Source: Streptomyces umbrinus
Lineage (GTDB): Bacteria; Actinomycetota; Actinomycetes; Streptomycetales; Streptomycetaceae
NCBI RefSeq assembly: GCF_030817415.1
Contig: NZ_JAUSZI010000002.1
Span: 5,456,001 to 5,520,000, forward strand
DNA length: 64,000 nucleotides
Direction of reading: 5' to 3'
A model generated the notes under the pieces. It was not told the DNA's origin. It ran no database searches and worked only from the letters and a program-made list of their open reading frames with translations. The position numbers were made by a program, and so were the translations under genes. This document shows, one piece after another, positions 46,188 through 54,466 of the stretch; position 1 is the stretch's first letter, and every line of letters begins with the position of its first letter.

Positions 46188-47224
46188 GCCGCCTCCTTCT
46201 CGTTCGGCACGTCCGTCTCGTCCGTCTCGTCCGTCTCGTTCGGCACGTTCGTCTCGTTCCGTGCGTTCGTCTCGTTCCGCACGTCCGTGCGGTGGCCGGT
46301 CAGGCGCAGGAACACGTCGTCGAGGCTCGGCCTGCGCAGCCCGATGTCCTCCACGCGCACGCCCTCGTCCTGGAGGGTGCGGGCCACCTCGGTGAGGGCC
46401 GCGACCCGGTCGGTCACGGGCGCGTGCACCCTCAACTCGGTCTCGTCCGACTCCGGTTCGCCGTCCGAGACCCGGGCCACGACCTTCACCGCCCGCGCGA
46501 TGTCGGCCCGCTCGGCGACCACGACCTCGATCCGGTCGCCGCCCACCGTGCTCTTCAGCCCGTCCGGGGTGTCGTCGGCGATGGACCGCCCCTGGTCGAT
46601 CACGGTGATGTGCGAGGCGAGCTTGTCGGCCTCCTCCAGATACTGCGTGGTCAGCAGCACGGTGGTGCCGCCGGTGACCAACGCCCGTACGGAGTCCCAG
46701 ACTTCACCCCGGCCGCGCGGGTCGAGCCCGGTCGTCGGCTCGTCCAGGAACAGCACCCTCGGCGTGAGGATCATCGACGCGGCGAGGTCGAGGCGCCGCC
46801 GCATGCCGCCGCTGTACTTCCCGACTCCCCTGTCCGCGGCGTCGGTCAGGTCGAACTGCTCCAGCAGCTCGCCCGCCCGCAGCCGCGCCCGGCGCCCGCC
46901 CAGGTGGAACAGCCGGCCGAACATCTCCAGGTTCTGCCGGCCGGTGAGCACCTCGTCCACCGCCGCGTACTGACCGGTGAGCCCGATCCGGGCCCGCACC
47001 TCCCGCGGCTGCCGTGCGACATCCAGGCCCGCCACCCGAGCACTTCCCCCGTCCAGCTTCACCAGCGTGGAGAGGATGCGGACGGCGGTCGTCTTGCCCG
47101 CGCCGTTCGGCCCCAGCAGGCCGTGCACCGTGCCCTCCCGCACGGCCAGGTCGAAGCCGTCGAGGGCCCGCTTCTCCCCGTACCGCTTCTCCAGCCCCAC
47201 GGCGCTCACCGCGTAACCGCTCAC
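46184..47224 (-). CDS. DrrA-type ABC transporter ATPase
   Basis: 346 residues from GTG 47224 with GGGGGAG upstream. Walker [30 protein letters not shown], signature [12 protein letters not shown], Walker [14 protein letters not shown], and the DrrA C-domain [16 protein letters not shown]. The last ~30 residues are a repeat of NET/DET units ([20 protein letters not shown]), coded by a CTCGTCCGT-type DNA repeat at 46197-46285. Operon with the permease; TetR is divergent. Confidence 0.92.
   Translation of the reverse strand: MSGYAVSAVGLEKRYGEKRALDGFDLAVREGTVHGLLGPNGAGKTTAVRILSTLVKLDGGSARVAGLDVARQPREVRARIGLTGQYAAVDEVLTGRQNLEMFGRLFHLGGRRARLRAGELLEQFDLTDAADRGVGKYSGGMRRRLDLAASMILTPRVLFLDEPTTGLDPRGRGEVWDSVRALVTGGTTVLLTTQYLEEADKLASHITVIDQGRSIADDTPDGLKSTVGGDRIEVVVAERADIARAVKVVARVSDGEPESDETELRVHAPVTDRVAALTEVARTLQDEGVRVEDIGLRRPSLDDVFLRLTGHRTDVRNETNARNETNVPNETDETDETDVPNEKEAA
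46197..46285. repeat. short tandem repeat coding the NET/DET tail
   Basis: Variants of CTCGTCCGT and CTCGTTCGGCACGTT are repeated about nine times at the 3' end of the ATPase gene. Likely slippage-prone. Confidence 0.75.
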
Positions 47225-47275
47225 AGCACTCCCCCATCCCTGAAACCCGCTTCTGAAGCCCATCCCTGAAACTGA

Positions 47276-47307
47276 GTACGCCGTACCCCATTGAGAGTAC
47301 ACCGTAC
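47276..47307. promoter_or_regulatory. paired TetR operators
   Basis: GTACGCCGTAC (47276-47286) and GTACACCGTAC (47297-47307), 21 bp apart, lie between the divergent ATPase and TetR genes. Each is GTAC-N3-GTAC. This spacing (two helical turns) suits two TetR dimers. Confidence 0.7.
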
Positions 47308-47340
47308 CCAGTTCTGGCCCAAGGGATTATTCTGAGGTCC

Positions 47341-48105
47341 ATGACAAGCGGCTCGGGCGGCACGGAGACCAGCGGGAGCGGAGACATCGTCCGCACCCTC
47401 CACCTGCTGTGGGACACGGGCCCCCGGCCCAGCCGCGGACCCAAGCCGGGCCTCACGCTCGACCGGATCGTGGAAGCGGCGGTCCGGATCGCGGACACGG
47501 AAGGGCTGGAGGCCGTCTCGATGCGCCGGCTCTCCACGGAGCTCGGCACCGGCACGATGTCCCTCTACCGGTACGTTCCCGGCAAGGGCGAGCTGCTCGA
47601 CCTGATGCTGGACCGCGTCCAGCGCCCGGGCGAGGACACGTCCGTCTTCGGCGACAACTGGCGCTCGGCCCTGGAGGTGCTCGGCCGCGAAAGCCTCGCC
47701 CTCTACCAGCGCCACCCGTGGCTACTGCAGGTCAACCAGTCCCGCCCGGTCCTCGGCCCCAGCGCCATCGACGGCATGGAGAAGGTGATCTCCCAGATCA
47801 AGTCCATGGGCCTGAGCGACCCGGAGCTGGTCTCGGTGGTCATCATGATCGACTCGTACGTCACCGGCGCCGCCCGCTCCCAGCTGTACACGCAGGAGGC
47901 GGAGCGCAGGACGGGTCTGACGGACGCGGAGTTCTGGGCCGCCCAGGCCCCGATCCTGGAGCAGGTCATGACCGGCGGCCGCTACCCCGTGATGGCCTCA
48001 CTCACCGAGGACGCCTTCGGCTCCGACTTCGACCACTTCGACTTCGGCCTGCAGCGGATCCTGGACGGCTTGGAGGCACTGGTGGAGCGCAGGGGCGCCC
48101 GCTAG
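47341..48105 (+). CDS. TetR-family repressor of the DrrAB-type exporter
   Basis: 254 residues. HTH: DRIVEAAVRIADTEGLEAVS, MRRLSTELGTGTMSLYRYVP. The C-terminal part is the TetR_C_1 type (LGRESLALYQRHPWLLQV, VVIMIDSYVTGAARSQL). It is divergent from the exporter ATPase with two operator-like boxes between. It probably senses the exported drug. A 20-bp repeat follows 11 bp after the stop. Confidence 0.9.
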   Translation: MTSGSGGTETSGSGDIVRTLHLLWDTGPRPSRGPKPGLTLDRIVEAAVRIADTEGLEAVSMRRLSTELGTGTMSLYRYVPGKGELLDLMLDRVQRPGEDTSVFGDNWRSALEVLGRESLALYQRHPWLLQVNQSRPVLGPSAIDGMEKVISQIKSMGLSDPELVSVVIMIDSYVTGAARSQLYTQEAERRTGLTDAEFWAAQAPILEQVMTGGRYPVMASLTEDAFGSDFDHFDFGLQRILDGLEALVERRGAR

Positions 48106-48116
48106 GGGCGCCCTTC

Positions 48117-48136
48117 AGGGGCGCGGGGAACTGCGC
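48117..48136 (+). repeat. 20-bp intergenic repeat
   Basis: Exact copy of AGGGGCGCGGGGAACTGCGC, 11 bp after the TetR stop, in its orientation. Confidence 0.85.
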
Positions 48137-48198
48137 GACCAGCCACGGCCGGCCCGCACTGTCAGGCGGCCCTCACCCCCCCTGCGGCCCGCGGAGCG

Positions 48199-49191
48199 CT
48201 AGTCGCGCCGCAGCAGTCGCTTGAGACCGTAGATGACGGCCAGGGCGACCACCAACGCAACGGCCCCCATCTTGATGTCGGCGTTCATCCCGTCACCACC
48301 GCCACCCCCGTCGGCCGAACTGCCTTCCCCGGAAGGCGACTTACCGTCTCCGCCGCCCCCGCCCGGCACGTTCCCCGGTTCCACCGAGCTGTCCGAGCCC
48401 TCACTCCCGTACAGCAATGTGGATCCGTCGGGGGTGTACGCCATCGACTCGCCCTGCCCCTGGAGCGGCACGCTCAGCCGCCCCTCCTTCTTCACCTTCC
48501 CGCCGTTCCAGTCGTACGCGAGGCCGCCGAAGTAGCCGCGTACGGCGAGCTGCTTGCCGTCGGGGGAGAAGGCGCCGTCGGTGACCCAGAGGTCGATGGC
48601 GCCGATGCGTTTGAAGGTGTTGGTGCCGGAGGGGGTGAGCTTGGCGGGCCCCTCGTACAGCCCTCCCCCGTCCTCGTTCTTCGAGACGATGTAGACGCGT
48701 CCGGTCTTCGGGTGGACCATCAGCGCCTCGGCGTCCCGCGCCCCGTCGGCGTACTTCACGTCGTACTGCGTGGCGCGGACGGTCTGGTTCTTGAGCTGCT
48801 TGGGCTCGGGCAGCTCGTAGATCCAGACGTGGTCCCAGGTGCCGCCGAGGTTGTCGCCGATGTCACCGACGTAGAGGTGGCCGTTCGGGCCCATGGAGAT
48901 GGCCTCGACGTCCCGGGGCCGGCCGACGCCCGTCATCGTGACCGTGGCGACGGTCTCGCCGGTCTTGCTGTCGACGGCGTAGAGGAAGGCCCCGTCGTCG
49001 CTGTCGTTGTGGGTCCAGTAGACGCCGGGGTGGGCGCGGGAGGCGACGAGCCCGCTGGACTCGGTGATCCGGGGATCCTTGATCGTGAACCCGTCCGCCC
49101 CCTCCGAACCGGCGCTGTCGGCGGCAACGGCGGGCGCGACGAGCACCCCGGCGAGGAGGGCCCCGAAAAGGAACGCAAGCGAGCGACGCAT
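48199..49191 (-). CDS. secreted, membrane-anchored beta-propeller protein
   Basis: 330 residues. Signal peptide at 1-23 (RRSLAFLFGALLAGVLVAPA, AVA-A site). The body has six or seven repeats of the type GHLYVGDIGDN, GRVYIVSKNEDGGG and DGAFSPDGKQLAVRGY, as in SMP-30/NHL-like propellers. A Gly/Ser/Asp-rich linker (~275-300) leads to a terminal helix (MGAVALVVALAVIYGL) with KRLLRRD inside. It is probably exposed on the outer membrane face. No catalytic role visible. Confidence 0.8.
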   Translation of the reverse strand: MRRSLAFLFGALLAGVLVAPAVAADSAGSEGADGFTIKDPRITESSGLVASRAHPGVYWTHNDSDDGAFLYAVDSKTGETVATVTMTGVGRPRDVEAISMGPNGHLYVGDIGDNLGGTWDHVWIYELPEPKQLKNQTVRATQYDVKYADGARDAEALMVHPKTGRVYIVSKNEDGGGLYEGPAKLTPSGTNTFKRIGAIDLWVTDGAFSPDGKQLAVRGYFGGLAYDWNGGKVKKEGRLSVPLQGQGESMAYTPDGSTLLYGSEGSDSSVEPGNVPGGGGGDGKSPSGEGSSADGGGGGDGMNADIKMGAVALVVALAVIYGLKRLLRRD

Positions 49192-49279
49192 GCCCCAAGC
49201 CTGCCATCCCCGCCGCCGGTTCAGCGGGCGTGTCCAGCCTCACACCCTGCCTCTCACGCTGATCGTCCATGATGAGCGG

Positions 49280-49963
49280 ATGCTCAGGTTCATGCCCGTC
49301 GGCGATTCCATGACCATCGGAAGCGCGGGTGAACACACCTGGCGTTACCGGATGTGGCAGCACCTGCGCGCGACGTACGGCGGCCCCTTCAAGATCGTCG
49401 GCCCGCGCGAGACGCTCTACGACAAGGCCACGGAGACCGCCGACTCGTACGAGTACGCCGACCGGGACTTTCCCCTCGCCCATCTGGCGGGGTGGGGCGA
49501 GGGCTGGCACCACCTGACCCCGCTGATCGCGGACGCGGTCCGCAGGTCGCGCGCGGACGTGCTCCTGGTCTCCCTCGGCCTGATCGACCTGGGCTTCTAC
49601 ACGAACGCGGCCCAGACGGCGGAGAACGCCCGCACCTTCATCGCCGAGGCCCGCTCGGCGAACCCCCGCGTGGCGATGGTCCTCCTCCCGGTGATCCCGA
49701 ACACGAGGGCGGAGACGGACGCGCCCTTCGCCCGCGAGGTCAACCTCTTCAACGAACTCCTCGCGAAGACGGTCGCGGACCTGGACGAGCCCGCGTCCCC
49801 CCTCCTCCTGGCCTCGGTCCCGCCCTCGTACGACATCACCCACGACACGTACGACGGCACCCACCCCAACCCCTCCGGCGAACACAAACTGGCGGCCTCC
49901 TTCGCCGAGGCGATGCATCAGGCGTGGGACGTGGGCGAACGGTACGAGGCCGAAAGCGACTGA
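49280..49963 (+). CDS. SGNH/GDSL hydrolase
   Basis: 227 residues from ATG 49280 (ATG 49292 possible). Block I MPVGDSMTIGSAGEHTWR carries the nucleophile Ser. Block V DGTHPNPSGEHKLA carries Asp and His. Block III reads SLGLIDLG, with Ile where Asn usually stands. No signal peptide, so cytoplasmic or exported another way. An esterase or carbohydrate deacetylase is likely. The gene stands alone between the propeller and a Uma2 gene. Confidence 0.85.
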   Translation: MLRFMPVGDSMTIGSAGEHTWRYRMWQHLRATYGGPFKIVGPRETLYDKATETADSYEYADRDFPLAHLAGWGEGWHHLTPLIADAVRRSRADVLLVSLGLIDLGFYTNAAQTAENARTFIAEARSANPRVAMVLLPVIPNTRAETDAPFAREVNLFNELLAKTVADLDEPASPLLLASVPPSYDITHDTYDGTHPNPSGEHKLAASFAEAMHQAWDVGERYEAESD

Positions 49964-50051
49964 CCGAATCACGGCGTGCCCTGGTCACCGTGCGTATCGT
50001 TGTACTGCGCGGCTGCACTCGTCCGAGGAGCGGCCGGGGAGGAGCGCCACG

Positions 50052-50639
50052 ATGACCGTCCTGGAAGACAGGATCGAGATGGCCGACACGAACGTCGATC
50101 GCCTGGACCAGTGGTTCGCGCGACTTGAGCGGATGCCCGTCCCCGAGGGAATCAAGGTCGAGATCGTCGGGGGTAACGTCTTCATGACGCCGCAGCGAAG
50201 CGTCCACTGGCACGTCATCCGGAGGATCATCCGGGCGTTGGAGGACAGGTTCGGCATGGACGTCGAGGCATTGTCCGACGTGCGGATCGACTTCCCCGGT
50301 CACGAGAACGGCTTCTGCCCCGACGTGGTCAAGATGCGTGACGGCGCTACGGATGGCACCGAAGGCCGCTGGCGTCACGAGGATGTCGAATTCGTCGCCG
50401 AGGTCATCTCAAGGGGGACGGCCCAGAACGACTACGGCCCCAAAAAGGACGCCTACGCCGCCGCCGAAGTCCCCATCTACCTCATCGCCGACCCGTACCA
50501 GGGCAAGTGCCACCTCTTCACGCAGCCCAAGGACGGGGAGTACATCAGCGAACTCTCCCTCGCCTTCGGCGCGGACGTCGACATGACAGGCACGGTCCTC
50601 GACCTCACCCTCAAGACGGACGAGTTCCCGCGGGACTGA
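50052..50639 (+). CDS. Uma2-family (DUF820) nuclease-fold protein, copy 1
   Basis: 195 residues; GGGGAGGAG upstream of ATG. PD-(D/E)xK-like motifs: GIKVEIVGGNVFMTP, FCPDVVKM, EFVAEVIS and KKDAYAAAEVPIYLIADP. The family is abundant in Streptomyces and cyanobacteria, with unknown biological role. A paralogue at 57657-58244 shares the promoter, leader and first codons almost exactly. Confidence 0.85.
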   Translation: MTVLEDRIEMADTNVDRLDQWFARLERMPVPEGIKVEIVGGNVFMTPQRSVHWHVIRRIIRALEDRFGMDVEALSDVRIDFPGHENGFCPDVVKMRDGATDGTEGRWRHEDVEFVAEVISRGTAQNDYGPKKDAYAAAEVPIYLIADPYQGKCHLFTQPKDGEYISELSLAFGADVDMTGTVLDLTLKTDEFPRD

Positions 50640-50654
50640 CACCTCGGCACACTC

Positions 50655-50675
50655 TTGACCTCAACCAAACTTGAG
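50655..50675 (+). promoter_or_regulatory. MarR gene promoter with inverted repeat
   Basis: TTGACC (50655-50660) overlaps the inverted repeat CTCAA-6-TTGAG (50660-50675), 16 bp before the ATG. Possibly an autoregulatory operator. Confidence 0.45.
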
Positions 50676-50691
50676 CTCCTACGGTCGGCCC

Positions 50692-51162
50692 ATGACCACA
50701 CAGCGGCTCACCCCGTACCCCCGTCAGCAGCTCGCCGCTCAGCCCATCGGTTACTGGACGGGCGCCGCCCACCGTGAGGTGGTGGGCCGGATACGCAAGG
50801 AGCTGGCGACGGAGTCGCTCACCCAGCCCCACTGGTGGATTCTCAACCACGTCGCCGCGTCCCCGGCCCACTGGACCCGCGCCGAACTCGCCGCCAAGCT
50901 CACCCGCTACGACGACCAGGGCATCGACTTCACCGAGGTCTTCGCCGACCTGGCGGGCCGCGGCTGGACGACAGAGGACGCCACAGGCACCCTCACCCTC
51001 ACCGAGGCGGGAGAAGCCGGCCGCATCCGCGCCAAGGAGCGCAACCTCCGGGCCCACGAGCAGACACATGCCGGGATCACCGAGGAGGAGTACGTGGCCA
51101 CGCTCGACGTTCTGCGCCGGGTGATAGCGAACCTGGGCGGGGACAGCGACCTGCCGGAGTAG
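50692..51162 (+). CDS. MarR-like winged-helix regulator
   Basis: 156 residues from ATG 50692. A winged-helix core: LTQPHWWILNHVAASPAHWT, RAELAAKLTRYDDQGIDFTE, then wing TTEDATGTLTLTEAGEAGR and a terminal helix EEEYVATLDVLRRVIANLGG. The short spacer from its own -35 suggests autoregulation. No neighbour on the same strand. Target unknown. Confidence 0.75.
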   Translation: MTTQRLTPYPRQQLAAQPIGYWTGAAHREVVGRIRKELATESLTQPHWWILNHVAASPAHWTRAELAAKLTRYDDQGIDFTEVFADLAGRGWTTEDATGTLTLTEAGEAGRIRAKERNLRAHEQTHAGITEEEYVATLDVLRRVIANLGGDSDLPE

Positions 51163-51217
51163 GTCCGGCGGCCTTACGTTCCGCTCCCGCAGCCGTCACA
51201 CCTGCGTCCGCCCACCG

Positions 51218-51499
51218 TCAGTACTTTGATCGCAGCGCGATCGCCAGGTCGGCGAAGTCGATGGTGAGGGCCTTGGCGTCCGCGTCGGTGGCCCTGTCGG
51301 CGAGAGACTGCGTCCACCAGTGGTCGAGGAACGCCTCGAAGGCGGACCCTTCCGAGAGGGTCGCCAGTTCGGTGTCGAGGTCCGGCAGCCGGTCGGGGCG
51401 GAGGGCCGCGCGGATTCCCTCAAGGTTGCGCGGAACCACGGGCCCGGTGAAACCGACGGCCTCGCGGGCCTCCTGAAGGATCTCGCTCCATGCCGCCAT
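51218..51499 (-). CDS. small hypothetical protein
   Basis: 93 residues from ATG 51499, GAGAGGAG upstream. All-helical and acidic: WSEILQEAREAVGFTGPVVP, EGIRAALRPDRLPDLDTELA, FEAFLDHWWTQSLADRAT, DFADLAIALRSKY. It resembles the small proteins that precede toxins in Streptomyces (compare the DUF6247 gene at 29163), but no toxin follows. It is 55 bp downstream of the HTH protein at 51555 and co-oriented. Confidence 0.6.
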   Translation of the reverse strand: MAAWSEILQEAREAVGFTGPVVPRNLEGIRAALRPDRLPDLDTELATLSEGSAFEAFLDHWWTQSLADRATDADAKALTIDFADLAIALRSKY

Positions 51500-51554
51500 G
51501 TCCCTGCTCCTCTCCGAGGCCGCCTTCCGGGCTGCGGCAGCAGCGTATGACGCG

Positions 51555-52562
51555 CTACGCACCGGCGGCACACTCCTGCACACGCGTCCCCCACTCTTCG
51601 GAGAGCGGCTGGAAAGTCGCCTCGAACGCGGCCGCCGTGCGGCAGCGGAGGCAGTGGGTTTCGTCGTTGCGGGGGCGGAAGACGTGTTCGTTGCCGGGGC
51701 CCGGGCAGGTCACCAGGGCCCGCCGGGCCGGAGCCGGGGCCCACTCGGGCGGCGGAGTGGGAGTCACCTGGCACCTCGCCGCCGGAAGCTTCTCGATCAG
51801 GCGGTGGCGCAGGAACCCGACCGCCGAACGGACGCCGCCCGCCGGGAGGCCGCTCGTCAGGGCCCGGCGGAGGTCCGGCGCCGAGACACCCCGCCGCAGC
51901 CACTCCGCCGCCGCGTCGGCCAGGAGACGGGCCTCCCGTACGCCGAGGAGCAGATCCCGGTGCGCGTGGCGCAGGGACAGCAACACCCCTTCCGCCTCGG
52001 TGAGTTCGGGGGCGACCCCGAGGGCCTGGGCGGGGGTGGACTCTGGCTCTGGCTCCTCGCCAGTGGCCGCAATGGCGGCTTCATCGGCGTCCGGGGCCCG
52101 GTCTTCGGGTGGTGGGTGGGGAAGGTTCTTGTCTCCCAAGTCTTCCGTCTTGGGAGAGTCACCGACCGTCCGTTCCCCCGGCCCGCCGACCGTCGGAGGA
52201 CGCTCACTCGGTACGTCCGCGTCCGCCCCTCCCTCGCGGGCCCGGGACGCCTCGTCACGCGTGAGGGTGACATTGGTGAGGAGTTGTTCCGTGACCCAGC
52301 GGCCCCGCGCACCCTGCTCACGCCACTCGTGCAAGTAACCGCAGTCCGCGAGGAGTTGCTTGGCCTTCTGGTAGGCCCGGCCCTTCAGCCCCAGCCTGGC
52401 CGCGTGTTCGCTGAGCGGCTTGGGGGCGGCGGCCTCGGACTCGGGGAGCCCCTGCACGTACAGCAGCAGAACCTTCGCGTCACTGTTGAGCCGCGAGTGC
52501 CGTACGACGTCGTGTGAAGCCTTCGTGTAGCGCCGAACCGGCGCGATAGCATGCCGAAGCAT
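51555..52562 (-). CDS. HTH replication-initiator-like protein
   Basis: 335 residues from ATG 52562, chosen because relatives begin MLRHxIxPxRRYTK; the frame opens at 52640. N-terminal winged-helix: HDVVRHSRLNSDAKVLLLYV, EHAARLGLKGRAYQKAKQLL. A Pro/Glu-rich linker (~105-190), an alpha-helical part (LLSLRHAHRDLLLGVREARL) and a C-terminal CPGPGNEHVFRPR...HCLRC zinc-type motif. It resembles plasmid or ICE-associated replication proteins in Streptomyces. A palindrome TGGACGTCCA (52570-52579) lies at the start. Confidence 0.65.
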   Translation of the reverse strand: MLRHAIAPVRRYTKASHDVVRHSRLNSDAKVLLLYVQGLPESEAAAPKPLSEHAARLGLKGRAYQKAKQLLADCGYLHEWREQGARGRWVTEQLLTNVTLTRDEASRAREGGADADVPSERPPTVGGPGERTVGDSPKTEDLGDKNLPHPPPEDRAPDADEAAIAATGEEPEPESTPAQALGVAPELTEAEGVLLSLRHAHRDLLLGVREARLLADAAAEWLRRGVSAPDLRRALTSGLPAGGVRSAVGFLRHRLIEKLPAARCQVTPTPPPEWAPAPARRALVTCPGPGNEHVFRPRNDETHCLRCRTAAAFEATFQPLSEEWGTRVQECAAGA

Positions 52563-52667
52563 CTCTGGTGGACGTCCATCCACTAGGAGTGAAGGTCCTC
52601 GGTCGGTGTTGGTAGCACCTCCGGGGACCGCTCCGTACACGGATGCGCACGGAGTGTGATGTCGCGG

Positions 52668-53087
52668 TCACCGTACAGCACCGGCCAAGCGACTCACCAC
52701 TTCGTGCAGCAACCCCGCATCCACGAACGGCACTTCGGCCGTCGGCTCCGACCTCCACTCCAACGGCCAGGTCAACCCACCCAGCGCGGGCACCCCCACG
52801 TACGCCCATCCCCGTGCGCCGCGCCCCAGGGCCCGCGCCCCGGAGGGCCAGCGGTAGCCGGTGACACTTTGCGGGGGCAACAGGAAGTACATGTACCGGT
52901 GCCCCGTCGCTTCGCGGATGATCGGGCCCGCCTGGAAGTCCGTGAACTGCATCAGCTCGTACGCCACTTGTTCTGCGAGTACGTCCGCGATGCGTACGGC
53001 GTCGAAGTGGATGCCGGCGTGACGGAGGCCGTGGCCGGAGGCGGGGATCCAGGCGTGGAGGACGGCGGGGGGAGTTTTCGGGTTCAT
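52668..53087 (-). CDS. hypothetical protein linked to XRE/DUF397 loci
   Basis: 139 residues. HAWIPASGHGLRHAGIHFDA, PIIREATGHRYMYFLLPPQS, GWAYVGVPALGGLTWPLEWR. Similar sequences are found beside XRE/DUF397 pairs and have a prim-pol-like core pattern, but no function is assigned. Divergent from the XRE regulator, with a shared operator region. Confidence 0.6.
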   Translation of the reverse strand: MNPKTPPAVLHAWIPASGHGLRHAGIHFDAVRIADVLAEQVAYELMQFTDFQAGPIIREATGHRYMYFLLPPQSVTGYRWPSGARALGRGARGWAYVGVPALGGLTWPLEWRSEPTAEVPFVDAGLLHEVVSRLAGAVR

Positions 53088-53107
53088 GGAGCAAATGCTT
53101 ACGGGCC

Positions 53108-53122
53108 GTCACATACTGTGAC
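53108..53122. promoter_or_regulatory. operator between divergent genes
   Basis: GTCACA-TAC-TGTGAC is a perfect inverted repeat between the divergent starts 53087 and 53171. The palindromic word GTGCAC then occurs three times (about 53141, 53151 and 53171). Probable XRE binding site. Confidence 0.55.
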
Positions 53123-53170
53123 CAGGGTTACGCAAGGTCCGTGCACCTCTGTGCACTTGGGGAGGTCGCT

Positions 53171-53980
53171 GTGCACTCCAGTGAACGCGGGTCGGAGTCC
53201 TTCGGTGTGCTGTTGCGGTTCCACCGCGAACGGGCCGGGATGACGCAGGAAGGGCTCGGCGGTCACGTCGGGTATTCCAAGTCGCAGGTGGCGATGGTGG
53301 AGCGCGGCGAGCGACCGCCCAAGGGCAAGCTGGTCGAGACCGCGGACCAGGTGCTGGGTGCACAAGGTGCACTACTGGTGTTGGCGGAGAAGGAGTTCGG
53401 GGGGAACGGGCTCCGGCCATGGACGGAGGACTACCTTGCGGAGGAGAGGAAGGCTTCTGCGCTGCACGTGTACCAGACCCATCTGATCCCCGGTTCGCTC
53501 CAGACCGAGGCGTACGCACGGGCTGTCTACACCTGCAATCGCTACCCGACCCTGGACGACGACGAGATCGAGAAGCGGGTCGCATCCCGGCTGGAGCGGC
53601 AGCAGCTCTTCGAGCGCAAGCCTTCGCCGAGCGTCAGCTACGTACTCGAACAGAGCACGCTCACACGGCCGTTGGGCAGTCCGGCGACGCTGAAGGTACA
53701 GCTGGACCACGTCCTCGCCATCGGCCGACTCCGCCACGTCGAGGTCCAGGTCATGCCGCACAACCGGCAGACGCACGCCGGACTGAACGGCCCCATGATC
53801 CTGCTGGAGACAACCGAGCGTCACCAGCTCGCCTACATCGAAGGGCCGAGCGGCGGCTACTTCGTGAGCGAACATCCTGACCTAGGAGACCTGTTCGGCA
53901 AATATGGCATTCTGCGGGCACAGGCCCTCACTCCCGAGGAGTCCGCGAAGCTGATCGAAGAGGTGGCGCGGGAGCTATGA
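53171..53980 (+). CDS. XRE-family regulator with DUF5753 (Scr1-like)
   Basis: 269 residues from GTG 53171 with GGGGAGG 5 nt before. HTH at ~10-70: HRERAGMTQEGLGGHVGYSK, SQVAMVERGERPPKGKLVET. DUF5753 at ~95-265: IPGSLQTEAYARAVY, ERQQLFERKPSPSVSYVLEQ, HVEVQVMPHNRQTHAGLNGP. Such proteins work with a DUF397 partner in controlling development and antibiotic production (Scr1/Scr2 in S. coelicolor). Its stop overlaps the DUF397 start. Confidence 0.9.
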   Translation: MHSSERGSESFGVLLRFHRERAGMTQEGLGGHVGYSKSQVAMVERGERPPKGKLVETADQVLGAQGALLVLAEKEFGGNGLRPWTEDYLAEERKASALHVYQTHLIPGSLQTEAYARAVYTCNRYPTLDDDEIEKRVASRLERQQLFERKPSPSVSYVLEQSTLTRPLGSPATLKVQLDHVLAIGRLRHVEVQVMPHNRQTHAGLNGPMILLETTERHQLAYIEGPSGGYFVSEHPDLGDLFGKYGILRAQALTPEESAKLIEEVAREL

Positions 53981-54252
53981 GCACGGACCTCGACTGGTTC
54001 AAGAGCAGCTACAGCGGCGGCGAGGGCGAATGCTTGGAAGTCGCCCTGCAGTGGTCCAAAAGCAGCTACAGCGGCAGCGAGGGCGAATGCATCGAGATAG
54101 CCATAGCCCAGACCGCCCCCGCCACCCCCACCACCATCCACATCCGCGACTCCAAAACCCCCACCGCCCCCACTCTCAAGGTCACCCCCACCGCTTGGTC
54201 CGCCTTCCTCCCATACGCCTCCGCGCGCGGCGGACGCAACCGTGACTCGTGA
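53977..54252 (+). CDS. DUF397 protein with duplicated signature motif
   Basis: 91 residues, ATG overlapping the XRE stop (ATGA). The family start WFKSSYSGGEGECLEVAL is followed directly by a second copy WSKSSYSGSEGECIEIAI, then the normal end IHIRDSKTPTAPTLKVTPTA. So the first half of DUF397 is tandemly doubled. Partner of the upstream XRE protein. Confidence 0.88.
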   Translation: MSTDLDWFKSSYSGGEGECLEVALQWSKSSYSGSEGECIEIAIAQTAPATPTTIHIRDSKTPTAPTLKVTPTAWSAFLPYASARGGRNRDS

Positions 54253-54466
54253 TGACCAGGTCACCCGCACCTTCGCCCCGCCCGACGCCGCGAGCAGGCA
54301 GCGCAAGCGCGCAGCATTCTTGAACTGGCTGGCGGAAGGCGGTCTACCCGATCTCACGGGCCTCGTGGAGAAACCCCAGCCCGAGGGAGCTCACCCCTCC
54401 GACGCCCCGCTGGGCGCCTCCCGAGGCGAGGCCGATGCCCCCGTACCCGTACCCGTACCCCCGTGA
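54242..54466 (+). CDS. possible small ORF after DUF397
   Basis: 74 codons from GTG 54242, overlapping the DUF397 end by 11 bp. The start (QRKRAAFLNWLAEGGLPDLT) looks protein-like, but the end is low-complexity and overlaps the convergent MFS gene by 76 bp. May be spurious. Confidence 0.3.
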   Translation: MTRDDQVTRTFAPPDAASRQRKRAAFLNWLAEGGLPDLTGLVEKPQPEGAHPSDAPLGASRGEADAPVPVPVPP

